Shown piece by piece: positions 8,566 to 17,054 of a stretch of DNA of 64,000 bases (positions are counted from its first letter, which is position 1; each line of letters begins with the position of its first letter). The notes beneath the pieces were generated by a model. It was not told the DNA's origin and made no database searches. It was given only the letters and a program-made list of their open reading frames with translations. Where the stretch lies: positions 1 to 64,000 of the forward strand of contig CAMNOU010000009.1 of the NCBI GenBank assembly GCA_946546945.1, read 5' to 3'. Both the position numbers and the translations under genes were made by a program. The DNA is from an uncultured Lachnospiraceae bacterium. Lineage in GTDB: Bacteria > Bacillota > Clostridia > Lachnospirales > Lachnospiraceae.

Positions 8566-9716
8566 TATCGGATATGTGCTTTGACAGCAGCAGCAACGGA
8601 GTCTGCAACACGCGGATCAAAGGCCTCCGGCATGATGAAGTCTTCGTTCAGCTCTTCGTCGCTTACGAGCGCGGCAATGGCTTCCGCGGCAGCAAGCTTC
8701 ATCTCCTCCGTGATCTGTTCTGCCCGGCCCTCGAGAGCGCCTTTGAAGATGCCCGGAAAGGCAACTACATTATTGACCTGATTCGGGAAATCGCTCCGTC
8801 CCGTGCCGACCACTCTGGCGCCGGCTGCCTTTGCGATATCCGGCATGATCTCCGGTACCGGGTTGGCCATGGCAAAGATGATCGCATCTTTGTTCATGCT
8901 GCGCACCATGTCTGCGGTTACGCTGTCCGGTGCGGAAACACCGACAAAGATATCGGCTCCGACCAGCGCGTCGGCAAGTGTTCCTTTTTTATTTTCAAGA
9001 TTGGTGACTTCGCACATCTGTTTTTTGATCCAGTTCAGGTTCGGGTTATCCCTGCTGATGATTCCTTTGCTGTCGCAGATGATGGCATGTTTGAATCCAT
9101 AGCGCAGAAGCAGTTTGGTGATGGCGATTCCGGCGCTTCCCGCTCCGTTCACAACAATGCGGCAGTCCTCTTTTTTCTTGCCGGTCACCTTCAGGGCATT
9201 GATGATGCCGGCCAGCACTACGATGGCAGTACCGTGCTGATCATCATGAAATACAGGAATCTTCAGAATGGATTTTAATCTTTCTTCAATCTCAAAGCAT
9301 CTGGGAGCCGAGATATCTTCCAGGTTGATTCCGCCGAATGTGGGGGCGATGGCGGTGACGGTTTTAATGATTTCCTCCGTATCCTGTGTATCGAGGACGA
9401 TCGGTACGGCATTGACGTTGCCGAACGTTTTGAACAGGACACATTTTCCTTCCATGACCGGCATAGCGGCGAGCGGACCAATGTTGCCGAGACCGAGAAC
9501 GGCGCTTCCGTCTGAAATAACAGCGACCGTGTTTGCCTTCATTGTATACTGATAGGCTGCTTCCGGATTTTTCGCAATCACCCGGCAGGGCTCTGCAACG
9601 CCGGGGGTATAGGCGATGGACAGGTCTTCCCGTGTATTCACCGGTGCTTTCGGTACCGTATCAAGCTTTCCGTTCCATTCTCTGTGCAGCTGTAATGCTC
9701 TTTCGTTCAGATCCAT
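8565..9716 (-). CDS. NAD(P)-dependent malic enzyme (oxaloacetate-decarboxylating)
   Basis: A 383-residue short bacterial malic enzyme converting malate to pyruvate and CO2 with reduction of NAD(P)+. Signatures in order: AYTPGVAEPC (substrate region), YQYTMKANTVAVISDGSAVLGLG, the metal- and malate-binding FGGINLEDISAPRCFEIE and VFHDDQHGTAIVVLAG, and a Rossmann nucleotide loop VVNGAGSAGIAI. It lacks the phosphotransacetylase extension of MaeB. AAGGAG precedes the ATG. It heads a three-gene minus-strand operon. Together with pyruvate carboxylase at 49-52 kb it would allow interconversion of C3 and C4 acids. Confidence 0.95.
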   Translation of the reverse strand: MDLNERALQLHREWNGKLDTVPKAPVNTREDLSIAYTPGVAEPCRVIAKNPEAAYQYTMKANTVAVISDGSAVLGLGNIGPLAAMPVMEGKCVLFKTFGNVNAVPIVLDTQDTEEIIKTVTAIAPTFGGINLEDISAPRCFEIEERLKSILKIPVFHDDQHGTAIVVLAGIINALKVTGKKKEDCRIVVNGAGSAGIAITKLLLRYGFKHAIICDSKGIISRDNPNLNWIKKQMCEVTNLENKKGTLADALVGADIFVGVSAPDSVTADMVRSMNKDAIIFAMANPVPEIMPDIAKAAGARVVGTGRSDFPNQVNNVVAFPGIFKGALEGRAEQITEEMKLAAAEAIAALVSDEELNEDFIMPEAFDPRVADSVAAAVKAHIR

Positions 9717-9790
9717 TTCTTTATCAGACTCCTTTATTTAAAATTTAACAGTACCATCATACCATTGATAAATATTCAAATCAAGAAAAT

Positions 9791-9830
9791 AGTATTTTCT
9801 ATTTTTTATAAATAAGTACTTCCTATTTTT
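9791..9830. repeat. Pair of 16-bp direct repeats in the malic enzyme/rho divergent region
   Basis: AGTATTTTCTATTTTT (9791-9806) and AGTACTTCCTATTTTT (9815-9830) match at 14 of 16 positions with a 24-bp period. They lie in the AT-rich 282-bp gap between the divergent malic enzyme and rho genes, just upstream of a plus-strand TATAAT (9843-9848). They could be a tandem operator or simply AT-rich low complexity. Nothing else in 9717-9998 stands out. Confidence 0.4.
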
Positions 9831-9998
9831 GAGATTATGATGTATAATGCACCTATTAGAAATATTCTTGTTTGTCAAGTCTGACAGATTTTCCGCAGAT
9901 AAACTTAGATTACCGGATTTTCTTCACTGTCAAATAATAATCAGCAAAGCATGAAAATTTCACGAAATGATCACAGAGAAAAAAATAGGAGGAATAGA

Positions 9999-11561
9999 AT
10001 GAGAGAAAAGTATGAGAGCCTGTCTCTGTCAGTTCTGAAAGATCTGGCAAAAGCAAGGGGATTAAAAAAGGTGTCTGCCCTGAAAAAGGCGGATCTGATT
10101 GAACGTATGCTTCAGCAGGATGAATTAGACGCCCAGGCTCAGCAGAAAATAGAAAAAAATGAAGACAGAAAAGAACAGACGCGGTCTCAGAATGATGCGG
10201 AAAAAAAGGAAGAGACATCCAGAGCCCGTGAGTACCGGCCGAGGAAAACACAGGAGCCGGAGGCGAATCATCGCAGGAACTATGCACAGCCGGAGACTTC
10301 GGAGGAGGCAAAACCAAGACGGTTCCGCCATCCGGAGAAGCAGACGGATGAAATGATGGACGAACGGATGCGCACGGTGGATGACCGCACGGTGCAGCGG
10401 ATGGAGGCAGAAGGCATTACGATGGCCGATCTGGACAGCGGGGAGCAGGCTGACGGGATTCTGGAAGTCATGCCTGACGGATATGGTTTTATCCGCTGTG
10501 ATAATTATATGCCGGGCGATCAGGATGTCTATGTGTCCCCGACCCAGATCCGGCGCTTTAAACTGAAAACAGGGGATATCCTTGTCGGAAATAAGAGAGT
10601 CCGTTCACAGGGAGAAAAATTCAGCGCGCTGCTTTATATTACCTCCGTGAATGGCTACAGCCCTTCGGCGGCAGCCCAGAGAATCCCGTTTGAGGATCTG
10701 ACTCCGATTTTCCCGAATCACAGACTGCATCTGGAAACGAATACGACGCGCACCTCCATGCGGATCATGGATCTTATTACTCCGGTCGGCAAGGGTCAGC
10801 GCGGTATGATCGTGGCACAGCCGAAGGCCGGAAAAACAACACTCTTAAAGGAAGTCGCGGCATCTGTGACGAAGAATCATCCGGAGATGCATCTGATTAT
10901 TCTTCTGATTGATGAGCGCCCGGAGGAAGTTACCGATATCAAAGAAGCAATCGAAGGAAAAAATGTAGAAGTCATTTATTCGACCTTTGATGAATTGCCG
11001 GAACATCACAAACGCGTTTCGGAGATGGTCATAGAGCGCGCGAAGCGTCTGGTCGAGCACAAGAAGGACGTCATGATCCTGCTGGACAGCATTACCCGTC
11101 TTGCCCGGGCCTATAACCTGGTGGTACCGCCCAGCGGCCGTACACTTTCGGGAGGTCTGGATCCTGCGGCTCTGCATATGCCGAAAAGATTTTTCGGAGC
11201 TGCCAGAAACATGCGTGAGGGTGGCAGCCTGACCATCCTGGCCACAGCTCTGGTTGAAACAGGAAGCAGAATGGACGATGTGGTCTATGAGGAATTTAAG
11301 GGAACCGGAAATATGGAGCTGATTCTGGACCGCAAGCTCTCCGAAAGACGGATTTTCCCTGCGATTGACATTGTGAAATCCAGTACCCGAAGGGAAGACC
11401 TGCTTTTAGACAGAGAAGAGCAGGAAGCTGTCGATATCATGCGGCGCGCATTCAACGGAATGAAGTCCGATGAAGCAGTCGAGACCATCCTTCGTATGTT
11501 CCTGAAGACAAGATCGAACAGGGAATTTGTTCATCAGGTAAGGACCAGAAAATTCTTCTAA
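9999..11561 (+). CDS. rho: Transcription termination factor Rho
   Basis: A 520-residue hexameric RNA helicase/ATPase. The Rho N-terminal SAP-like helices are at residues 1-35 ([15 protein letters not shown]), followed by a charged, low-complexity insertion to about residue 125. The cold-shock RNA-binding domain contains GYGFIRC and [12 protein letters not shown]. The RecA-like motor has Walker [14 protein letters not shown], Walker [15 protein letters not shown], and the Q/R-loop region with [10 protein letters not shown]. The ATG at 9999 has a perfect AGGAGG 7 nt upstream, so an earlier in-frame ATG at 9951 is rejected. The long insertion is common in Gram-positive anaerobes but makes this N-terminus unlike E. 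coli Rho. Confidence 0.97.
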   Translation: MREKYESLSLSVLKDLAKARGLKKVSALKKADLIERMLQQDELDAQAQQKIEKNEDRKEQTRSQNDAEKKEETSRAREYRPRKTQEPEANHRRNYAQPETSEEAKPRRFRHPEKQTDEMMDERMRTVDDRTVQRMEAEGITMADLDSGEQADGILEVMPDGYGFIRCDNYMPGDQDVYVSPTQIRRFKLKTGDILVGNKRVRSQGEKFSALLYITSVNGYSPSAAAQRIPFEDLTPIFPNHRLHLETNTTRTSMRIMDLITPVGKGQRGMIVAQPKAGKTTLLKEVAASVTKNHPEMHLIILLIDERPEEVTDIKEAIEGKNVEVIYSTFDELPEHHKRVSEMVIERAKRLVEHKKDVMILLDSITRLARAYNLVVPPSGRTLSGGLDPAALHMPKRFFGAARNMREGGSLTILATALVETGSRMDDVVYEEFKGTGNMELILDRKLSERRIFPAIDIVKSSTRREDLLLDREEQEAVDIMRRAFNGMKSDEAVETILRMFLKTRSNREFVHQVRTRKFF

Positions 11562-11567
11562 AAGTTG

Positions 11568-11596
11568 TTGCATTACTTTTCTCTGTATGATATAAT
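11568..11596 (+). promoter_or_regulatory. Sigma-A promoter of rpmE
   Basis: TTGCAT (11568-11573), a 17-bp spacer and a consensus TATAAT (11591-11596) lie directly after the rho stop. This predicts a 5' leader of about 135 nt before rpmE. Confidence 0.8.
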
Positions 11597-11638
11597 ATCT
11601 TCGCTGTGTATCAGTATGCACAGTTGAATTTGGTTCAG

Positions 11639-11660
11639 ATGCCTTTTTCATGGAAGGCAT
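11639..11660 (+). promoter_or_regulatory. Hairpin in the rpmE leader
   Basis: ATGCCTT (11639-11645) pairs with AAGGCAT (11654-11660) around an 8-nt loop in the long rpmE leader. Ribosomal protein L31 leaders are known autoregulatory RNA candidates in several phyla; whether this belongs to such a class cannot be decided by eye. Confidence 0.35.
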
Positions 11661-11736
11661 AGTTATTAACAAGTTTATTGTTTTTCGACAGGCGCAAGCA
11701 GAATGACAAAGAGATTTGGTATGTGAGGTGAAAGAA

Positions 11737-11940
11737 ATGAAAGCAGGAATCCATCCGGAGTATTATCAGGCTACCGTTACCTGTAACTGCGGGAACACAT
11801 TTGTGACAGGCTCGACAAAGAAGGATATTCACGTTGAGATTTGCTCTAAGTGCCATCCGTTCTACACAGGTCAGCAGAAAGCTGCTCAGGCACGCGGACG
11901 TATTGATAAGTTCAACAGAAAATACGGCTTAAACAAATAG
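11737..11940 (+). CDS. rpmE: 50S ribosomal protein L31 (zinc-binding type)
   Basis: A 67-residue ribosomal protein of the large subunit, bridging the subunits near the central protuberance. It begins [20 protein letters not shown] and keeps the zinc ligands C-x-C (16, 18) and [10 protein letters not shown], so it is the zinc-containing (C+) form rather than the zinc-free paralogue made under zinc limitation. The ATG at 11737 is preceded by GTGAGGTGA; an upstream in-frame ATG (11716) has no site. It has its own promoter and leader and is followed by a hairpin at 11956-11989. Confidence 0.97.
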   Translation: MKAGIHPEYYQATVTCNCGNTFVTGSTKKDIHVEICSKCHPFYTGQQKAAQARGRIDKFNRKYGLNK

Positions 11941-11955
11941 TTGAATGGTTACAAG

Positions 11956-11989
11956 TCAGCCTCCGGTCATTTTTTGTACTGGGGGCTGA
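11956..11989 (+). terminator. Hairpin after rpmE, probable (partial) terminator
   Basis: A 12-bp stem (11956-11967 with 11978-11989) encloses a 10-nt loop that itself contains T6. Two of the pairs are G-U wobbles that hold only in plus-strand RNA, supporting function as a transcript. The 3' flank ATTTATAA is a poor U-tract, so some read-through into the DUF1385 gene is likely. Confidence 0.6.
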
Positions 11990-12006
11990 ATTTATAAGGA
12001 GAATAT

Positions 12007-13005
12007 ATGAAGTATTCAGGCATCGGCGGGCAGGCCGTCATGGAAGGCGTCATGATGAAGAACGGCGACAAATATGCGGTCGCTGTGCGCAAGCCCGATC
12101 ACGAGATTGAAATCATGGTGAAGGAAAATAAGGCGTCCCTCTTCAGCGGGAAGTGGAACAAAGTTCCCATGGTGAGAGGTGTGCTGAGTTTTATAGATTC
12201 CCTGGTCGTCGGCATGTCGACTCTGATGTATTCCGCGTCCTTTTTTGAGGATGAGGAAGAGGAAGTAAAGACGGAAAAGGATGAAAAAAAGGAGAAGGCA
12301 CTCATGAGCGGCGTCCTTGTTTTTTCGATTATTATTGCGGTCGCTGTTTTCATGATCCTTCCGTACTATTTATCGCAGCTTTTTCAACACTTTGTGACGG
12401 ACAATGCCAATCTGGTGGCAATCTTTGAGGGTGTTTTAAGACTGGTAATTTTTATCGGCTATATTCTTCTGATTTCCCGGATGAAGGATATTCAGAGAGT
12501 GTTTATGTACCACGGGGCAGAGCATAAATGCATCAACTGCATTGAGCATGGTCTGGATCTGAATGTGGAGAACGTCAGGAAAAGTTCCAGAGAGCACAAA
12601 CGCTGCGGGACCAGTTTTCTCGTTTTTGTTATCGTGATCAGCATTATCCTGTATCTTTTTATCAGAGTCGATTCGCATGTGATGCGTGTCGTGATCCGTC
12701 TGCTCCTGATCCCGGTTATTGCCGGCATTTCCTATGAGCTGCTGCGTGCGGCAGGAAGGACCGAAAACCGTGTGATCCAGATCTTAAGCAAACCCGGACT
12801 GTGGATGCAGTCCCTGACGGTTAAGGAGCCGGATGATGATATGATAGAGGTCGGCATTGCTTCCGTGGAAGCCGTGTTTGACTGGAAACCTTTTGTGGAA
12901 CAGGTACGGGAACAGGAGGATGAAACCGGAAAGAAGGAGTCGGGGTATGACATACAGAGGGGCCAGACAAAAAGCGGCCGGGATGCTTCGGGAGGCAGGA
13001 ATTGA
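12007..13005 (+). CDS. DUF1385 domain-containing membrane protein
   Basis: A 332-residue integral membrane protein. It opens with the family signature GGQAVMEGVMMKNGDKYAVAVRKP. It has a charged loop (EDEEEEVKTEKDEKKEK), about four transmembrane helices between residues 100 and 255, and the conserved YHGAEHKCINCIEHG between the second and third. Its function is unknown, but it lies next to prmC-prfA in many Firmicutes, as here. AAGGAG precedes the ATG. The last 59 nt overlap prmC in another frame, which implies translational coupling to the peptide-release genes. Confidence 0.9.
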   Translation: MKYSGIGGQAVMEGVMMKNGDKYAVAVRKPDHEIEIMVKENKASLFSGKWNKVPMVRGVLSFIDSLVVGMSTLMYSASFFEDEEEEVKTEKDEKKEKALMSGVLVFSIIIAVAVFMILPYYLSQLFQHFVTDNANLVAIFEGVLRLVIFIGYILLISRMKDIQRVFMYHGAEHKCINCIEHGLDLNVENVRKSSREHKRCGTSFLVFVIVISIILYLFIRVDSHVMRVVIRLLLIPVIAGISYELLRAAGRTENRVIQILSKPGLWMQSLTVKEPDDDMIEVGIASVEAVFDWKPFVEQVREQEDETGKKESGYDIQRGQTKSGRDASGGRN

Positions 13006-13810
13006 GAATGAGACTGCGGAAAGCGGATTTCTTATGGAAGAGGCCTGCGGGGCGGATTTGAGTTTTTTTCTGCTTCATCAGATGGAGGAGATGCCCGAAG
13101 CAGATCAGCAGGCATTTTTTGAGCTCACAGAAAAACGGTGCCGGCGGATCCCGCTGCAGCATCTGACCGGGACACAGGAGTTCATGGGCCTGGCGTTCCG
13201 GGTAAATGAGCATGTGCTGATCCCCAGGCAGGATACGGAGCTGCTGGCAGAAGAGGCTCTGAAGGAAATCGCAGACCGCAAAAGGCAGGGCAGTCTGCCC
13301 GTTCGCAGGATTCTGGACATGTGTACCGGATCCGGATGCATCGCCGTGAGCCTGAAGCATTTTTGCCCGGAGGCGGAGATCACAGGGTGTGATGTTTCGG
13401 TGGAGGCATTGAAAATCGCAAAGGAAAATGCCGCAGATCATCATGCAGAAGTCTCCATGGTACAGAGCGATCTGTTTTCCTGTATCGGAGGAAACTATGA
13501 TATGATTGTTTCCAATCCGCCGTATATCCCTTCCGGTGTGATCCCGGATCTGATGCCGGAAGTGCGTGATCACGAACCGAGGCTCGCTCTGGACGGCAGC
13601 GCGGACGGACTGCTGTTTTATAAAAAGATAATAAAGGAATCGGTCTCTCATCTGGAACCGGGCGGCATGCTGCTTTTTGAAATCGGATATGATCAGGGAA
13701 AGCAGGTTTCGGATCTGATGAGAGAACACGGTTTTACGGATATAGAGATCATCCCCGATCTGGCCGGGCTGGACCGGGTGGTAAAAGGAAGGAGAAGTTC
13801 AGATGTTTGA
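12947..13810 (+). CDS. prmC: Peptide chain release factor N5-glutamine methyltransferase
   Basis: A 287-residue SAM-dependent methyltransferase that methylates the GGQ glutamine of release factors. An N-terminal helical substrate-binding domain (1-95) precedes the Rossmann domain with [15 protein letters not shown] (SAM loop) and the catalytic NPPY at 190-193. The ATG at 12947 is chosen for its AAGGAG site and because the family starts with this helix bundle. The frame is open further upstream but has no similarity there. It overlaps DUF1385 by 59 nt and prfA by 8 nt, placing the modifier and its substrate in one coupled operon. Confidence 0.95.
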   Translation: MTYRGARQKAAGMLREAGIENETAESGFLMEEACGADLSFFLLHQMEEMPEADQQAFFELTEKRCRRIPLQHLTGTQEFMGLAFRVNEHVLIPRQDTELLAEEALKEIADRKRQGSLPVRRILDMCTGSGCIAVSLKHFCPEAEITGCDVSVEALKIAKENAADHHAEVSMVQSDLFSCIGGNYDMIVSNPPYIPSGVIPDLMPEVRDHEPRLALDGSADGLLFYKKIIKESVSHLEPGGMLLFEIGYDQGKQVSDLMREHGFTDIEIIPDLAGLDRVVKGRRSSDV

Positions 13811-14882
13811 TAAATTAGAGGATACACTGCTTCGGTTTGATGAGCTTTTAAGCCTGCTTAGCGAACCGGATGTGGCCAATGATCCGAAACGGTTTCAGAG
13901 GCTGATGAAGGAGCAGAGTGATCTGGCTCCCATCGTGGAGGCGTATAAGGAGTATAAGCAGTGCAAACAGAATATTGATGACAGCCTTTCCATGCTTCAG
14001 GAAGAGTCTGACGAAGAACTGCGTGAGCTGGCGAAGGAGGAGCTGAACGATTCCAGAGAGCGCCTCGCGCAGCTTGAGCAGGAGCTGAAGATCCTGCTGC
14101 TTCCGAAGGATCCGAATGATGACAAGAACGTCATTGTAGAGATCCGCGCCGGGGCAGGCGGCGATGAGGCTGCGCTGTTCGCGGCGGAGATTTACCGCAT
14201 GTATGTCCATTATGCGGAGACCAGACGATGGAAGGTCGAAACGATGGATGTGGAGGAGATCGGCATCGGCGGCATGAAGTATGTCAGCTTCATGGTGACC
14301 GGGCAGGGCGCGTATTCTGTCCTGAAGTATGAATCCGGCGTACACCGTGTCCAGCGTGTCCCGGAGACAGAATCCGGCGGAAGGATTCATACATCGACGA
14401 TTACGGTAGCCATCATGCCGGAAGCGGAAGAAGTAGATGTGCAGATCGATATGAACGACTGCAAATTTGACGTTTTCCGCGCATCCGGAAATGGCGGACA
14501 GTGTGTCAATACAACAGACTCTGCAGTCCGCCTGACACATATCCCGACCGGAATTGTGATTTCCTGCCAGGACGAGAAATCCCAGCTGAAAAATAAAGAC
14601 AAGGCGCTGAAAGTACTGCGCGCGAAGTTATATGATCTGGAGCTGCAGAAAGCGCATGACGCGGAAGCGCAGGCAAGAAGAAGTCAGGTGGGGACCGGAG
14701 ACCGGTCAGAGAAGATCCGCACCTATAATTTCCCGCAGGGCAGAGTGACAGATCACCGCATCAAGCTGACTCTGTATAAACTGGAGTCCATCATGAACGG
14801 CGATATTCAGGAAATCATCGATGCTCTGATCGCTGCAGATCAGGCGGCAAAGCTGGCGAATATGAGTGAGGATGTCGCATAG
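13803..14882 (+). CDS. prfA: Peptide chain release factor 1
   Basis: A 359-residue class I release factor reading UAA and UAG. The N-terminal helical hairpin domain is followed by the codon-recognition region, where the tripeptide anticodon appears as PET (VPETESGG), the usual Gram-positive form of PxT. The catalytic GGQ is at residues 231-233 (GNGGQC). The start overlaps prmC by 8 nt. A strong intrinsic terminator follows. Confidence 0.97.
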   Translation: MFDKLEDTLLRFDELLSLLSEPDVANDPKRFQRLMKEQSDLAPIVEAYKEYKQCKQNIDDSLSMLQEESDEELRELAKEELNDSRERLAQLEQELKILLLPKDPNDDKNVIVEIRAGAGGDEAALFAAEIYRMYVHYAETRRWKVETMDVEEIGIGGMKYVSFMVTGQGAYSVLKYESGVHRVQRVPETESGGRIHTSTITVAIMPEAEEVDVQIDMNDCKFDVFRASGNGGQCVNTTDSAVRLTHIPTGIVISCQDEKSQLKNKDKALKVLRAKLYDLELQKAHDAEAQARRSQVGTGDRSEKIRTYNFPQGRVTDHRIKLTLYKLESIMNGDIQEIIDALIAADQAAKLANMSEDVA

Positions 14883-14895
14883 GATAAAATACATC

Positions 14896-14931
14896 AAAAG
14901 GAATGATTAAATTTAATCATTCCTTTTTTTG
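14896..14931 (+). terminator. Intrinsic terminator after prfA
   Basis: A 32-nt perfect palindrome (14896-14927), built on GGAATGATTAAA and its complement, runs directly into a T-run. It ends the DUF1385-prmC-prfA transcript. The gap before leuA (14932-14981) is too short for a T-box, and none is seen. Confidence 0.92.
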
Positions 14932-14981
14932 TGCTATCATGGTATAGTTGATTCTATGAATACAAAACAGAGGTGAGAAAG

Positions 14982-16655
14982 ATGAATCATCAGAAATATG
15001 AAATTCCTTATTTTTTACCGCCCGGCATGACCTGGGACTGGGTGAAAAAAACAGAGATAGAGAAAGCTCCGCAGTGGTGCAGCGTTGATCTGCGGGACGG
15101 CAATCAGGCGCTGATCGAACCGATGGGACTTGAGGAGAAGATCGAGTTCTACCAGATGCTTTTAAAGGTCGGGTTCAAGATTATTGAAGTCGGGTTCCCG
15201 GCTGCCTCCGAGACGGAATATGAATTTTTAAGAACCATTATTGAGCGCGACATGATTCCGGATGATGTTACGATCCAGGTGCTGACGCAGGCGAGAGAAC
15301 ACATTATCAAAAAGACCTTTGAGGCAATCAAGGGTGTCAAGCATGCGATTGTCCATGTCTATAATTCCGTATCTGTCGCGCAGCGTGAGCAGGTATTCAA
15401 AAAAGATAAAGAGGAGATCAAACAGATCGCGGTCGACGGCGCGAAGCTTCTGATGGAGCTTGCGGCGGATGAGGAAGGGGATATCGCGTTTGAATACAGC
15501 CCGGAGAGCTTTACCGGTACAGAGATGGAGTATGCACTCGAAGTCTGCAATGCGGTCCTCGATGTCTGGAAACCGTCAAAGGATCATAAGGCCATCATCA
15601 ACCTTCCGGCTACGGTCGAGAACGGGATGCCTCATGTCTTTGCGAATCAGGTAGAGTACATGCATAAGAATCTGCACTACCGGGATTCCGTGATCATATC
15701 GATCCATCCGCACAATGACCGGGGAACCGGTGTGGCGACGGCAGAACTCGGAGTCCTTGCCGGGGCAGACCGTGTGGAGGGTACTTTGTTCGGGAACGGG
15801 GAGAGAACCGGAAACGTGGATATCATGACGATCGCCATGAACATGTTCTCTCACGGATATGACCCCGAGCTTGATTTTTCCGATATGAATACGCTGACGT
15901 CCACCTATGAGAAACTGACACAGCTGTCTGTGTCTCCGAGGCATCCGTATGCCGGTCAGCTGGTATTTACGGCTTTCTCCGGTTCTCATCAGGACGCAAT
16001 TGCAAAAGGTCTGGCCTGCAGAGAAGCCGATGCAGACGGGAAATGGAGCGTTCCGTATCTGCCCATTGACCCGCAGGATGTGGGACGCACCTATGATTCG
16101 GATGTGATCCGCATCAACAGTCAGTCCGGAAAGGGCGGCGTAAGCTATATCCTGAAGAATCACTTCGGCCTGATTCTGCCGGATCAGATGCGCGAAGAAG
16201 TTGGATACGCAGTCAAGCATGTTTCCGATGTCAACCACAAAGAGCTGTCTCCGAAGGAGATTTATGATGTTTTCCGCAGCAGATACTATCTGTTTGAGGA
16301 TCATTTCAAAGTCAAGGCAGCCCATTTCCAGCAGATCCAGGGCATCCGCGCGGAAGTGACGATCAGCTGCGACGGAAAAGAGGATGTGGTCATCGCTTCC
16401 GGAAACGGACGTCTGGATGCAGTCAGCAACGCGATCAAGCAGTATTTCAATATCGAATATAAACTGCAGGTATACGAGGAGAGAGCGCTTTCCCAGGGAT
16501 CTTCTTCTCAGGCCGCTTCTTATATCGGAATCCGTGACGGCAGCAGAGTGATGCACTGGGGCGTCGGTTTTGACGGAGATATTGTCAAGGCATCGATCCA
16601 TGCGATTTCGGTTGCCGTAAACCGGCTGATGGAAGACGATCCAAAAAAAAACTGA
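14982..16655 (+). CDS. leuA: 2-isopropylmalate synthase (long, TIGR00970-type)
   Basis: A 557-residue enzyme of the leucine pathway condensing acetyl-CoA with 2-oxoisovalerate. The DRE-TIM barrel starts at CSVDLRDGNQALIEPM (catalytic Arg and metal Asp) and has the metal-binding HPHNDRGTG. The C-terminal region (about 430-557) is the leucine-sensing regulatory domain, with SYIGIRDG. The alternate GTG at 14973 is less likely because AGGTGAG lies 6 nt before the ATG at 14982. No other leu genes are adjacent. The last codons CCA AAA AAA AAC run into the UGA stop through an A9 tract, with an HTH domain open in the -1 frame immediately beyond. Confidence 0.95.
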   Translation: MNHQKYEIPYFLPPGMTWDWVKKTEIEKAPQWCSVDLRDGNQALIEPMGLEEKIEFYQMLLKVGFKIIEVGFPAASETEYEFLRTIIERDMIPDDVTIQVLTQAREHIIKKTFEAIKGVKHAIVHVYNSVSVAQREQVFKKDKEEIKQIAVDGAKLLMELAADEEGDIAFEYSPESFTGTEMEYALEVCNAVLDVWKPSKDHKAIINLPATVENGMPHVFANQVEYMHKNLHYRDSVIISIHPHNDRGTGVATAELGVLAGADRVEGTLFGNGERTGNVDIMTIAMNMFSHGYDPELDFSDMNTLTSTYEKLTQLSVSPRHPYAGQLVFTAFSGSHQDAIAKGLACREADADGKWSVPYLPIDPQDVGRTYDSDVIRINSQSGKGGVSYILKNHFGLILPDQMREEVGYAVKHVSDVNHKELSPKEIYDVFRSRYYLFEDHFKVKAAHFQQIQGIRAEVTISCDGKEDVVIASGNGRLDAVSNAIKQYFNIEYKLQVYEERALSQGSSSQAASYIGIRDGSRVMHWGVGFDGDIVKASIHAISVAVNRLMEDDPKKN

Positions 16656-16676
16656 TCGTTGACACCCGCATGCGGG
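16643..16676 (+). other. A9 tract with A_AAA_AAC slippery heptamer at the leuA stop, plus downstream mini-hairpin
   Basis: Nine A residues (16643-16651) end in AAC immediately before the leuA UGA (16653-16655). Read in the leuA frame this is the canonical -1 heptamer A_AAA_AAC at 16646-16652. A weak Shine-Dalgarno-like GGAAG (16631-16635) sits 10 nt upstream, and a GC-rich palindrome CCCGCATGCGGG (16665-16676) follows 12 nt downstream. A -1 shift here reads L-I-V-D-T-R-M directly into the AraC-type HTH domain. Confidence 0.45.
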
Positions 16677-16972
16677 AAATCATGAATTACATGCAGACAC
16701 ACTATCGGACGGTGACTTTGCAGGAACTTGCTTCGCATTTTTTCCTTTCGGTACCTTATCTGTCTAAATATATCAAACAGAAATCAGGCAGGTCTTTCAG
16801 CGCGATCCTGACAGAAATCCGCATGCAGCATGCCTGCAATATGCTGAAGACAGAGGGCATCAATGTAGAGCAGATTGCAGAGAAAGCCGGGTATCCGAGT
16901 GTCGAACATTTCAGCCGGCAGTTCCGGAAAATCTTCGGAATGACGCCGGCCGCGTACAGAGCACAGAATTAA
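16670..16972 (+). CDS. Stand-alone AraC/XylS-type helix-turn-helix domain protein, possibly a frameshift extension of LeuA
   Basis: About 100 residues forming a complete AraC-type double HTH: first HTH LQELASHFFLSVPYLSKYIKQ, linker helix, second HTH VEQIAEKAGYPSVEHFSRQFRKIFGMTP. There is no ligand-binding domain. The ATG at 16670 lies 14 nt after the leuA stop and has no Shine-Dalgarno sequence, and the frame is open upstream through the A9 tract. Translation could therefore come from reinitiation after leuA or from a -1 frameshift giving a LeuA-HTH fusion. The tight linkage suggests a regulator of leuA or nearby genes, but no target is visible. Confidence 0.75.
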   Translation: MREIMNYMQTHYRTVTLQELASHFFLSVPYLSKYIKQKSGRSFSAILTEIRMQHACNMLKTEGINVEQIAEKAGYPSVEHFSRQFRKIFGMTPAAYRAQN

Positions 16973-17054
16973 ACGTCAGAGACAGGAAGTCCTGCAGATT
17001 CATATTCCGGGTGGGGATGAAGCTGCAGAACTTCTTTTGTTTGAGGAGAATCCT

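Noticed and set aside
14932-14981. T-box or leucine attenuator before leuA
   Set aside because: Only about 50 nt separate the prfA terminator from leuA; no T-box core or leader peptide with leucine codons is present.
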